Below, piece by piece: positions 1 through 7,967 of a stretch of DNA of 64,000 nt. This DNA comes from UBA822 sp036336795. GTDB taxonomy: Bacteria; Gemmatimonadota; Gemmatimonadetes; Longimicrobiales; Gaopeijiaceae. Every line of letters begins with the position of its first letter. The first letter of the stretch is position 1. The stretch is from NCBI GenBank assembly GCA_036336795.1, contig JAYZFL010000022.1, positions 108,375-172,374 of the forward strand. The letters are read 5' to 3'. The notes below the pieces were generated by a model. It was not told where the DNA came from and did not search any database. It was given only the letters and a program-made list of their open reading frames with translations. The position numbers and the translations under genes are program-made.

Positions 1-573
1 TTTTGTATAAATACCACCACCTACGCGTGCAAATAGAGCGATTGAGCTCGCTCCCATGGCAAAGCCCGAGACGATTTCAGCGAATCGCATGTGTTCGGTA
101 GTAGAGATAGCGCTAGCACCGTACACCCAATACACGGCTCCGATTCCCAGCAGCCCCAGCGCGGCGACGGAAAGGCCCATCACTGCGCCACCGAAAAACG
201 CCACGCGGAGAGCCTTCCCCGCTCCATCCTGATTGGCAGCTGCTGAGGTTCTGACATTGGCCCTTGTCGCCGCGGTCATGCCAAAAAACCCTGCCATGAC
301 CGAACAGAGCGCACCGACGAGATATGCCAATGCGGTCTCCGTCGACACCGCCAAAGCTAGCAGAACAAAGACGACTGCTACAAAAACCCCCAGCATTGAG
401 TATTCTCGGCGTAAGAACGCCATGGCTCCGTCGTGGATCTGTTCGGCCAGGTCTTCCATCACGGCACTTCCCGCAGGCTGACTTTTTACGTAGCGGTAGA
501 TGACGCCCGCAAAAGCCAAGCCCACAAGACCTAAAGCCCACGCCCAGCTAGAAATTGTTACGAATTCAGTCAT
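1..573 (-). CDS. hppA: Membrane-bound H+/Na+-translocating pyrophosphatase, N-terminal part
   Basis: The gene runs off the left edge; 191 N-terminal residues are present. The product hydrolyses pyrophosphate and pumps H+ or Na+ across the inner membrane. The visible part has an N-terminal membrane segment (about 8-26), a loop with the family-typical AMAFLRREY stretch, two further long hydrophobic segments (about 57-100) and another near 125-155, ending in SSIALFARVGGGIYTK, the strongly conserved stretch just before the catalytic loop. The catalytic aspartate motifs lie outside the window, so ion specificity cannot be judged. The ATG start at 573 is preceded by AGAGGA five bases upstream. It follows pth on the same strand after 53 bases, where many bacteria have ychF. 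Confidence 0.95.
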   Translation of the reverse strand, partial: MTEFVTISSWAWALGLVGLAFAGVIYRYVKSQPAGSAVMEDLAEQIHDGAMAFLRREYSMLGVFVAVVFVLLALAVSTETALAYLVGALCSVMAGFFGMTAATRANVRTSAAANQDGAGKALRVAFFGGAVMGLSVAALGLLGIGAVYWVYGASAISTTEHMRFAEIVSGFAMGASSIALFARVGGGIYTK

Positions 574-626
574 CAGGGTCCTCTTGTGGATCGTATATCA
601 AGGTGTCCTATACCTCTTTGCCCGGG

Positions 627-1190
627 TCACCTATTGAATTGGTTCATTGCCTCTTCGATGCCCTTACGTATCCAGACTTCGACGGCTCCGCTCAGTTCTG
701 GAAGAAGCTTAATTACCATGTCTTGGTCGCCGCCCTCCATCGGAGAAAGTACCCAATCCGAGAGTTTCTCTTCTTGAGGTGCCTGACCAACACCCACTCG
801 AAGGCGAGCGTACGATTCCGAAGCTAGCAAGGACGACACCGATCTCAGCCCTTTGTGACCGCCCGAGCCTCCCCCACGACGGAACCTTACTCGGCCGGGA
901 TCCAGAGTGGCATCGTCGACCACGATCAAAAGATCGGAGGCCAAGTCGAATTCCGAGAGCACCTTCAATCCGACCAGTGCCGAGCCACTTCGATTCATGA
1001 ATGTGGTCGGCTTGAGCAGCAGAACCGAAATATCTCCCACCGTACCTTTGGCGCGGAGACTTTCGCCTTCTTTCTCGAAGAAGCCGAAGCCCCAGTCGTA
1101 TGCCAATCGGTCCAACACCCACCATCCGACATTGTGACGAGTGTCGTCGTACTCGGCCCCGGGGTTTCCGAGACCAGCAACTACTTTCAC
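627..1190 (-). CDS. pth: Peptidyl-tRNA hydrolase
   Basis: A 187-residue cytosolic enzyme that cleaves the ester bond of peptidyl-tRNA released from stalled ribosomes, recycling the tRNA. The sequence opens with the family signature GLGNPGAEYDDTRHNVGWW, with Asn9 and catalytic His19, and carries the conserved GGGSGGHKGLRS segment in the middle. Length matches the usual 180-200 residues. The start is GTG at 1190. It lies 21 bases after rplY on the same strand, in the common rplY-pth order, so the two are probably co-transcribed. No anomaly was seen. Confidence 0.97.
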   Translation of the reverse strand: MKVVAGLGNPGAEYDDTRHNVGWWVLDRLAYDWGFGFFEKEGESLRAKGTVGDISVLLLKPTTFMNRSGSALVGLKVLSEFDLASDLLIVVDDATLDPGRVRFRRGGGSGGHKGLRSVSSLLASESYARLRVGVGQAPQEEKLSDWVLSPMEGGDQDMVIKLLPELSGAVEVWIRKGIEEAMNQFNR

Positions 1191-1211
1191 CTGTCGTTAT
1201 CCAGTTCGCGA

Positions 1212-1895
1212 TCAACTCTCGTCGTCTGTTTCCGCGTCGCCGGGAGAGGCTTCGTCGTCCGTTTCCACATCCGAGACTTCGCCATCTATCTCCTCGTCGA
1301 ACTCCTCCTCCACTACCTCTTCTTCCTCTTCGATTCTCGGAGCCGAAACGATACACGCGGTCTGCTCCGGATCTGTTAAGAGTTCGACGTCCTCCTCCAT
1401 TTTGATTTCGCCGACGTGTATCGAGTCCCCGATGTCTAACCGAATGACATCAATTTCTATGGACTTCGGAATCTTAGACGGGGTGCATTTGACGCGGAAT
1501 TCGTGAAGAATGATCTCAAGTATACCACCCTCTCGCACACCGTGGGGTGTGCCGACATAGTTCACTGGAATCTCCACCTCTAGAGCGACACCACGCTCAA
1601 TGCAGAAAAAATCCACATGAACAATACCCGGCCGGAACGGATGCATTTGGATTTCCCGCACCAGCGTCTCCATCTCTTCCTTATCTTCATCGATTTGAAC
1701 GTTGATGATCGTATTCTCAACCGAAATCGAGTGGAAGAGATGTAGTGCCTCTCTCGCGTCTATCGTGAGTGGTATCGACTCCTGGTCTTTGCCGTAAAGG
1801 ATAGCCGGGACCTGACCCGCGGATCGAATTTTGCGTGCCGCACCCTTACCGCTCTCGTACCGACGCTTTGCCCTGAGTGCCGTCTTGCCCGTCAT
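1212..1895 (-). CDS. rplY: 50S ribosomal protein L25/TL5/Ctc
   Basis: A 227-residue long-form L25 (TL5/CTC type) that binds 5S rRNA in the large ribosomal subunit. Residues 1-90 form the 5S-binding domain (GQVPAILYGKD is typical), followed by the second beta domain (VDFFCIERG, VPVNYVGTPHGVREGG). After about residue 190 there is a very acidic tail rich in Glu and Asp, longer than in the short E. coli-type protein. ATG start at 1895. Between this gene and prs (1896-1956) lie 61 bases with a minus-strand TATAAT at 1945-1940 but no good -35, so the gene may be read from the prs transcript. Confidence 0.95.
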   Translation of the reverse strand: MTGKTALRAKRRYESGKGAARKIRSAGQVPAILYGKDQESIPLTIDAREALHLFHSISVENTIINVQIDEDKEEMETLVREIQMHPFRPGIVHVDFFCIERGVALEVEIPVNYVGTPHGVREGGILEIILHEFRVKCTPSKIPKSIEIDVIRLDIGDSIHVGEIKMEEDVELLTDPEQTACIVSAPRIEEEEEVVEEEFDEEIDGEVSDVETDDEASPGDAETDDES

Positions 1896-1956
1896 AATTT
1901 TGCTTTCAGTGGGTTATAATGCATGTACTTGTTCGGGATATTATAGGCCTAAACTC

Positions 1957-2922
1957 CTAGGCCTCCGGAACCGGCTCGAAGAGCTTGCTGACCGATTTGT
2001 TGTCGTGAACACATCCGATGGCCTTCGCAAACAACTCCGCCACCGACAGTATTTTGAGGCCCTCGAAACGTCGGTCCTCTGCAACATGAATTGTATTCGT
2101 CACCACGAACTCCTCTAGGGGTGCGGCAGACAGTTTCTCGACCGCAGCGCCTGAAAGGAGAGCGTGTGTAGCCGCTGCAAACACCTGGTTCGCGCCGCGG
2201 TCTTTGAGTGCTTTCACCGCGTTAGCCAACGTGCCTCCTGTGTCGACCATGTCGTCCACGAGCAGGCAGGTCTTGCCATCTACCTCACCGACGACATTTA
2301 GCACTTCAGCCTCGTTTGCGGCTGGCCTACGCTTATCAATAATGGCGATAGTGGCGTTAAGCCTCCTCGCAAATCCCCTGGCCATCTTGGCCGAACCAAC
2401 ATCCGGTGCAACCACAACTAAGTCTGTTAATTTCTTCTGACGAAAGTACCCTGTCAGAACTGGAGCGGCGTACAGATGGTCGACCGGAATATCAAAGAAC
2501 GCTTGGATCTGATGCTGATGGAAGTCCATTCCGATCACACGATCCGCACCAGCGGCCACCATCAGGTTCGCCATAAGTTTTGCACCAATCGCGACCCGCG
2601 GCTGATCTTTTCTGTCCTGTCGTCCGTAGCCGAAATAGGGCACGACAGCGGTGACCCGAGCAGCCGACGCCCGCACCGCAGCGTCGATCAGCAATAACAG
2701 TTCCAGCACGCTTTCAGCCGGAGTCACTGTGGGTTGTATGATGAAGACGTCCCTTCCCCGCGCATTTCGATCAATACGCACGAAGATCTCCCCGTCTGCG
2801 AAATCCCGAATCCTAGCCGATTCAGGATCTTCTCCGAGGATTTCTCCGATCTCTATAGCCAGCGGACGATTTGCTCGTCCGGCGATGAGGAGGAGTGGTC
2901 CTCTCCGAAAGGTGTCGTCCAT
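1957..2922 (-). CDS. prs: Ribose-phosphate pyrophosphokinase (PRPP synthetase)
   Basis: Makes 5-phosphoribosyl-1-diphosphate from ribose 5-phosphate and ATP for nucleotide, His, Trp and NAD synthesis. About 321 residues from the ATG at 2922. The catalytic-loop region and HQHQIQAFFDIPVDHL segment are present, as is the PRPP-binding loop LLVDDMVDTGGT. The reading frame is open upstream to a TTG at 2955, but the ATG at 2922 has GAGG just upstream and fits the family length. It sits between a secreted protein gene and rplY on the same strand. A tRNA-Gln and ispE lie further upstream, an old conserved order. Confidence 0.96.
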   Translation of the reverse strand: MDDTFRRGPLLLIAGRANRPLAIEIGEILGEDPESARIRDFADGEIFVRIDRNARGRDVFIIQPTVTPAESVLELLLLIDAAVRASAARVTAVVPYFGYGRQDRKDQPRVAIGAKLMANLMVAAGADRVIGMDFHQHQIQAFFDIPVDHLYAAPVLTGYFRQKKLTDLVVVAPDVGSAKMARGFARRLNATIAIIDKRRPAANEAEVLNVVGEVDGKTCLLVDDMVDTGGTLANAVKALKDRGANQVFAAATHALLSGAAVEKLSAAPLEEFVVTNTIHVAEDRRFEGLKILSVAELFAKAIGCVHDNKSVSKLFEPVPEA

Positions 2923-3029
2923 AGACCTCGTATCGCGTGAGACGCCTAACGGCAACAGCCAGGAAAGCTAGGCATTCGGGAATGCGACGTCAACGCCAAA
3001 CGCCTTGTAATCCGGGGATTTTCAGGTGC

Positions 3030-4883
3030 CTATCGAAAGATCTCTACGACCCTTGTTTGAACCAAAGTCTCGCGGCCTCTCGTGGCAATCTCAAGGCGAA
3101 AAATGTACAAGCCTGGCTCCACACTCGGCGGGGTAACTTGGATTGACTTGAACCAAGGCCCAACCTCAGATGGACCCGGCTCTTTCCAAGTGATCCGGAG
3201 CGAGTCCTCACGGCTGCCAAAGCCCAACCAACGCCCTATTCGTGGGAAGAACCCTTCCCCCTCTCGGTAGAAGCTCAACTCGAATTCGACATCTTCTTGT
3301 CGCCAACCGAGTCCGAACATCTCCCACCCCAAAGCAATCCGTTCATTAGCTCGTAGCCGATTTGACGGCCTCATCATCGGGAGTGCCACATTGAAATCTT
3401 GTGGTAGGGATTCTCCCAGATCAAACAGGATCAGATCAGAGAGAGTGGCCAGATCGTGGGGGATAGTGTCGGCTGAGATGCCGTGCCTGAGGCGTCCCGC
3501 CAAACCTTCCATAGGAGACCAGGCTTCCACACTCACAACATAGTCGCCTGCAGGAACTGTAAGCTCGAAAGCACCTTCGGAGCCTTCTCGACTTACTTCG
3601 TGAAATCTATCCTTTCTACCGACAAGAAAAAGACCAGCGCGCTCAGGTCCGTCCAACAGAGCAGGTTGAGGCCATGCAACAACATCTGTGGATTCGACCG
3701 GGAACCCACGTGTCTGAGAGGTCGCGATGATTTCCGATTTTCGGTCAAGAACCTTCGGTATACGGATTGCCCCAGCCACTACGATCGAATCTCCGCGATG
3801 GAGGACTGCGACCTGCGCCTCTCCTGGAAAGAAGTCAGGGGCATAGGCCGCCACATGAGAGCTACGCGGACCGTCCTCATCCAGTATCCATGATCCGGGC
3901 TCAGCCTCCCAGGGTTTCTCGAGCACCCGACCGGAGGGCACGAACTCCTTCCCACCGGAAAGTTGATGCCCGATGATGGTGTTTTCTGTACTCAAAGTTC
4001 CGACCTGGGACCGACTCCTCTCCCAACCCCGATTCCATCCGTACCGAACCGTGATCTCCTCAAGGTCGTCTCCCCAACGCATCCCCCACACGCTCTCTGC
4101 GCGATCACTGATCTTGGAGAAAGTCCATCTTGCGTAGTGTTCCGATTCCCGATCGTTTCCCGGCATGAGGTATAGAGGGTCGGCCAACATCCAAAGCTCA
4201 GATCGGACCCTTCCCTGATCTTTCTTTTCGGTGTCATCTAGCACATCCGAACCTCTCCCATCTAGCAGGACCCTAGGGTCCTGCCATTTAATGGCTTCTT
4301 CCGGACTCATGGATGCAAGACCCTCGCGGAAAGCCTCTAGCGCAGCCTCGTACAGTCCCGTTCCGTGAAGGGCGAAGCCCTCCAGAACAAAGCACCACCA
4401 GCGTTCGTGGATTGTGCAATTTTGGGTGAGACCAACTGCTTCGGTCCGGCGGCCTGCCTCGCTCAGATAGCGAATACGCTGGCCGAGAATCCATGCATCG
4501 CTAGGAAGTTGACCTCCGATCTCGGCAAGCTCCCGCAAGAGTAGGTCTCTTGCTTGAACGAGATCGGGAGAGTCAGGAACTGGCACCCAGTCGTCCTCTC
4601 CTTCGTGCCAGATACAGAGCCGTCCAATCCTTTCTGTACAGGAGCTTCCGTGACCACTCAGCGTGTACGACAGGAGTTGGCGATGCTTCCTTTCGAATCG
4701 TGCCTGGGCCTCCTCCGCGAGCTCTCGAAGATCGGTGGAGTCCTCGCGAAGTGGAGATCGTGACTCTTGAGCCTGAGCAGGTTGGTTGCTCGGTGCCAGG
4801 GCTGCTTCGACAGGCACTCTATCGAAACCAAATCCCCCTATAATCAGGAGGAGCACCATAAATCGGTTGGCGGCTCTACTCAT
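3030..4883 (-). CDS. Large secreted protein of unknown function, TPR-like N-terminal half
   Basis: A 617-residue product I cannot assign to a characterised protein. It has a signal peptide (hydrophobic core FMVLLLIIGGFGF at 9-21, likely cleavage in the next 20 residues). The first half, about 45-215, is helical and repeat-like (LLLRELAEIGG, LTQNCTIHERWWCFVLEGFALHG, ALEAFREGL), suggesting TPR-type repeats with paired cysteines. A middle segment has WMLADPLYLMPGNDRESEHYARW and SVWGMRWGDDLEEITVRYGW, which I associate with GWxTD-like secreted proteins of Gemmatimonadota. The C-terminal half looks beta-rich (VPAGDYVVSVEAWSP, GLYIFRLEIATRG). It is probably periplasmic or exported. It interrupts the ispE/tRNA-Gln/prs block. 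Start ATG at 4883; no strong ribosome binding site. Confidence 0.8.
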   Translation of the reverse strand: MSRAANRFMVLLLIIGGFGFDRVPVEAALAPSNQPAQAQESRSPLREDSTDLRELAEEAQARFERKHRQLLSYTLSGHGSSCTERIGRLCIWHEGEDDWVPVPDSPDLVQARDLLLRELAEIGGQLPSDAWILGQRIRYLSEAGRRTEAVGLTQNCTIHERWWCFVLEGFALHGTGLYEAALEAFREGLASMSPEEAIKWQDPRVLLDGRGSDVLDDTEKKDQGRVRSELWMLADPLYLMPGNDRESEHYARWTFSKISDRAESVWGMRWGDDLEEITVRYGWNRGWERSRSQVGTLSTENTIIGHQLSGGKEFVPSGRVLEKPWEAEPGSWILDEDGPRSSHVAAYAPDFFPGEAQVAVLHRGDSIVVAGAIRIPKVLDRKSEIIATSQTRGFPVESTDVVAWPQPALLDGPERAGLFLVGRKDRFHEVSREGSEGAFELTVPAGDYVVSVEAWSPMEGLAGRLRHGISADTIPHDLATLSDLILFDLGESLPQDFNVALPMMRPSNRLRANERIALGWEMFGLGWRQEDVEFELSFYREGEGFFPRIGRWLGFGSREDSLRITWKEPGPSEVGPWFKSIQVTPPSVEPGLYIFRLEIATRGRETLVQTRVVEIFR

Positions 4884-4908
4884 CAGCGGTACGCAAGTTA
4901 CGCAGGAG

Positions 4909-4979
4909 TTGGCCCGGATGGATTCGAACCATCACCGCCGGTGCCAAAGACCGGTGTCCTGCCATTAGACGACGGGCCA
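4909..4979 (-). tRNA. tRNA-Gln (anticodon TTG)
   Basis: A full cloverleaf can be folded on the minus strand: acceptor TGGCCCG pairs with CGGGCCA, D arm GTC...GAC, anticodon stem CCGGT/ACCGG with loop CTTTGGC (anticodon TTG), and T arm GATGG/CCATC with loop TTCGAAT. The discriminator base is A and CCA is not encoded. It lies downstream of ispE and upstream of the secreted-protein gene and prs. The order ispE, tRNA-Gln, prs, rplY, pth is known from Pseudomonas and other bacteria, which supports the identity. Confidence 0.97.
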
Positions 4980-5083
4980 TCAAGACGTGTGTACAACCGC
5001 TGCCAGACACCCAGGTCCGAGGCAGCGTATATCATCAATCCTATCCGGGCCTTCACATGCATTCAAGCCACTGTAAAGTGGAT

Positions 5084-5980
5084 TCACATATGGCCTTCTG
5101 GTTCGGGCTGTGACGCTAAGGCCTCGACAACTGTGAAACGCACACCCTCCCTCCCCACAGCGAGAGACGCACAGGCTGATTTAGCGGCCGCTCCGTCATG
5201 AAACATCCCATATACCGCTGCCCCGCTTCCAGTCAATCGTGCGACGGATGCCCCGTTCCTTACAATAGCATCCCGGATCTCTGCCAGTTCCGGATAACGT
5301 CGGAAAATGGACGGTTCGAAGTCGTTGACAGCGTATTTGGTCAACCACTGAGATCGTCCAACCTCGTGACAGTCTAGAATAGACGGATCCCGTGAAATTC
5401 TGGATGGAAGCTCTCGGTAGGCGAGAGCGGTCGAAACGCTAACGGGGGGAAGGGCGAGGACCACATGAGTATCTTCCAAAGTCGGAACGGGCACTAACCT
5501 CTCGCCTCTCCCCCACGCCAGAGCGGCCCCAGAACCCTTGGTGAAGAAAGGAACATCCGATCCCAACTCGCCGGCAAGCTCCAGGAGCTGCGCACCGGAA
5601 AGAGGATCCCCCAGCAACACATTGAAAGCCCGGAGCGTAGCCCCCGCATCAGAAGAGCCCCCGCCGAGTCCGGCCCCCGTCGGGATATTCTTTCTGAGCC
5701 GGATCTTTGCACCGTCACTAGAATTGACCCGGTCGATGAGTAACTGAGCAGCTCGATAGGCCAAATTCTCTTCCTCCGGGCCAAGGGCTGGACCTACCAC
5801 TTCGACCGAGAGATCCCCGGAGGTACGCTCCAGATGCACTTCGTCATAGAGACTCACTGCCGCAAAGAGGGTCTCGATTTGATGGTAACCTGAATCCTCC
5901 CTTGAGAGGATTCGAAGAAAGAGATTGATCTTTGCTGGAGCCCACACGCACACGGAAGTGAGCTTAGACAAGGTCTCCAC
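5084..5980 (-). CDS. ispE: 4-diphosphocytidyl-2-C-methyl-D-erythritol kinase
   Basis: Phosphorylates the 2-hydroxyl of CDP-methylerythritol in the MEP pathway of isoprenoid synthesis. A GHMP-family kinase of about 298 residues: substrate motif APAKINLFLRIL near the N-terminus, ATP-binding loop PTGAGLGGGSSDAGATL in the middle, and the C-terminal glycine-rich RLTGSGAAVYGMF. I prefer GTG at 5980, seven bases after AGGA, which overlaps the upstream gene by 17 bases; the frame is open to an ATG at 6028, which would overlap by 65. The next feature downstream is tRNA-Gln. Confidence 0.95.
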   Translation of the reverse strand: METLSKLTSVCVWAPAKINLFLRILSREDSGYHQIETLFAAVSLYDEVHLERTSGDLSVEVVGPALGPEEENLAYRAAQLLIDRVNSSDGAKIRLRKNIPTGAGLGGGSSDAGATLRAFNVLLGDPLSGAQLLELAGELGSDVPFFTKGSGAALAWGRGERLVPVPTLEDTHVVLALPPVSVSTALAYRELPSRISRDPSILDCHEVGRSQWLTKYAVNDFEPSIFRRYPELAEIRDAIVRNGASVARLTGSGAAVYGMFHDGAAAKSACASLAVGREGVRFTVVEALASQPEPEGHM

Positions 5981-7049
5981 CTTCAGGTCCTGCGACGCCT
6001 GGCGGACAGGGCTCAGCACTCTCCCCAATAGGCCCGTGAATAAGGATCTTACTCCTCTGAACTTCTCTCAACGAAAATCCCAAGCGAGACGCGTAGTAAA
6101 GCCCAATGATCGTGATCGGGAAGAATCCTCCTAGGTGGTACCCGAACGAGAAAGCAAGAGCGGTGGCTTCCGGCACACCATAGACCCCACTCAGAGAGAG
6201 ATCCGTGCCCAACTGGAAGGTTCCAAAAAAACCAGGCGCTGCAGGGATGGCGACCGCGAACCCTACGACAGCCATTGTGAATAAGGCCGCTTCAAATCCC
6301 AGATCAATACCGAAAGCCTTGAAGCCTAGCCAAAATGAGAGTCCGTGCCAGAGCCAAAATGCATAGCTCCATAGAAGGGCCTTTGTAAGGAGAACCGGGT
6401 GCCGCAAAACTTGCAACGCCCTGGGTATAGTCTCCAGGGCAGATATTATCCAAGACCCCGCCACTCCCGGGATCTTTAGGCATACTTTTCTTGCAGCCTG
6501 GACCAAGGGCTTAAGGAAAATCAAGAGCACCACTAGCCCCGTGACGAAGATCGTAAGTGCTCCGAAGGTCGTTCCGAGCATCGCGGAACTAACCGTGCCG
6601 TTCAGGAGTCCGTCCGCCCCCGGAAAGGAGCGAAAGGCCATCGGTACCAGAAACATTGTCACGAGTACTATGGAATCAAGAAAACGCTCGACCACCAAGC
6701 TTCCAAAAACACCCGATACTGGTAGGGATTCGGATCGGCTGAGAGCAAAGGCACGCGCGATCTCGCCCAGACGTGCAGGGAAGATGTTGTTCGCAGCGAA
6801 GCCGATGCTGACACCGGAGAATCTGGAGCGAAGTCGAGTGTTAGCTTTCAGAGGAAGTAGAAGGACTCTCCAGCGTAACGCTCGGACGAAATAGCCTGCC
6901 GTGCCAACGAAGATAGACGCGATGAAATACCAGGGATTTGCAGTGACAATCTGGGTGAAGATTTCTGAGAAATCTTCACCCCGTAATACCCACCAGATGA
7001 AGAATGCACTGACCGCAATGCCAGCAACGGCCTTCCAGTTCAACTTCAA
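5964..7049 (-). CDS. Lysylphosphatidylglycerol synthetase-like flippase-domain membrane protein (UPF0104)
   Basis: A 361-residue polytopic inner-membrane protein with about eight hydrophobic segments, starting with WKAVAGIAVSAFFIWWVLRG. It belongs to the family of the MprF/AglD membrane domain: the segment RALRWRVLLLPLK and the later VVERFLDSIVLVTMF and AIPAAPGFFGTFQLG stretches are typical. The family includes phospholipid flippases, but this copy has no aminoacyl-transferase domain, so its substrate is unknown. The TTG start at 7049 overlaps the pdxJ stop (TTGA), implying translational coupling. The 3' end overlaps ispE. Confidence 0.85.
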   Translation of the reverse strand: MKLNWKAVAGIAVSAFFIWWVLRGEDFSEIFTQIVTANPWYFIASIFVGTAGYFVRALRWRVLLLPLKANTRLRSRFSGVSIGFAANNIFPARLGEIARAFALSRSESLPVSGVFGSLVVERFLDSIVLVTMFLVPMAFRSFPGADGLLNGTVSSAMLGTTFGALTIFVTGLVVLLIFLKPLVQAARKVCLKIPGVAGSWIISALETIPRALQVLRHPVLLTKALLWSYAFWLWHGLSFWLGFKAFGIDLGFEAALFTMAVVGFAVAIPAAPGFFGTFQLGTDLSLSGVYGVPEATALAFSFGYHLGGFFPITIIGLYYASRLGFSLREVQRSKILIHGPIGESAEPCPPGVAGPEGGDLV

Positions 7050-7789
7050 TTGGGACGGACTCCGCTGCGCGCTGTTCGGATGAGATCCCCCATCTCTCGG
7101 ACCGCGCGCTCCAAGCCGACGAAGACGGCCCGAGAAATGACGGAATGACCAATATTCAGCTCCTCGATGAGCTGAATCCGAGCCACTGGCGTGACGTTCT
7201 CGTAGGTAAGGCCATGACCGGCATGTATCGCCAGACCCAACTTTGCACCCTCTTCCGCAGCAGCCAACAACCGCTGTAGCTGCTCTGTCTGCTCCACTCC
7301 GATAACGGCATTCGCATACTCTCCCGTATGTAGCTCGACTGCATCTACACCAAGATCAACCGAAATCTTCAGGGCCTCTTCGTCCGGGTCGACAAAAAGT
7401 GACGTTCGTATCCCAGCGTTCGAGAGCCGATCTACTGCGACCCTAGTCGCCTCACGCACGCCGTTATCCTGCAATGCCAGACCCCCCTCCGTGGTCACTT
7501 CTTCCCGGAGCTCAGGAACCAATGTCGCCTGCATCGGGCACAGTTCACATGCGATGTCAAGCACGTTCGTTGCTGCGGCCAGCTCAAGATTGACTCCGGT
7601 TCGAGAAGTCTTCATCAAAAGTTGCACGTCACGGTCGCTGACGTGGCGCCGGTCCTCGCGGAGATGAACCGTCAAACCGTCTGCTCCAGCAAGCTCTACA
7701 AGAACTGCGGCGCGTACCGGATCCGGCTCATCAGTCCGCCGAGCCTCTCTTACTGTGGCTACGTGATCAATATTGACGTAAAACCTCAT
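7046..7789 (-). CDS. pdxJ: Pyridoxine 5'-phosphate synthase
   Basis: Condenses 1-deoxyxylulose 5-phosphate with 3-amino-1-hydroxyacetone phosphate to pyridoxine phosphate, the last ring-forming step of DXP-dependent vitamin B6 synthesis. The product has 247 residues, the usual size. Conserved motifs seen are YVNIDHVATVREARR at the N-terminus, HLREDRRHVSDRDV, ELHTGEYA and the phosphate-site HAGHGLTYENV. The frame is open upstream to 8023, but homology starts exactly at the ATG at 7789, which has GGTGG upstream. pdxA, the preceding pathway step, is also in this window at 55.1 kb. The 178 bases upstream (7790-7967) hold no convincing gene. Confidence 0.97.
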   Translation of the reverse strand: MRFYVNIDHVATVREARRTDEPDPVRAAVLVELAGADGLTVHLREDRRHVSDRDVQLLMKTSRTGVNLELAAATNVLDIACELCPMQATLVPELREEVTTEGGLALQDNGVREATRVAVDRLSNAGIRTSLFVDPDEEALKISVDLGVDAVELHTGEYANAVIGVEQTEQLQRLLAAAEEGAKLGLAIHAGHGLTYENVTPVARIQLIEELNIGHSVISRAVFVGLERAVREMGDLIRTARSGVRPN

Positions 7790-7967
7790 TCTTCCACCTT
7801 GGCTAGTTTCTTGACCGAGCCCGTTGTTCCTCTTCGAAGCTGTGGGAATCGAGCAGCCCGTGTGAGGATAGGTGTGAAAACACTCGGACCGGAAGATAAT
7901 TGCATCCGAGCCCCGACGCTCCGCAATGTGTCTTCCAAGATCAGATCGAGAGTACCAGGGTTTCCGA

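Noticed and set aside
709..1356. A 215-codon open frame overlapping pth and rplY on the same strand
   Set aside because: Arg/Gly/Ser-rich shadow in another frame of two well-identified genes.
1940..1945. Minus-strand TATAAT between prs and rplY as an rplY promoter
   Set aside because: No acceptable -35 at 16-18 bases, and it overlaps a small stem at the prs stop; noted but not listed as a promoter.
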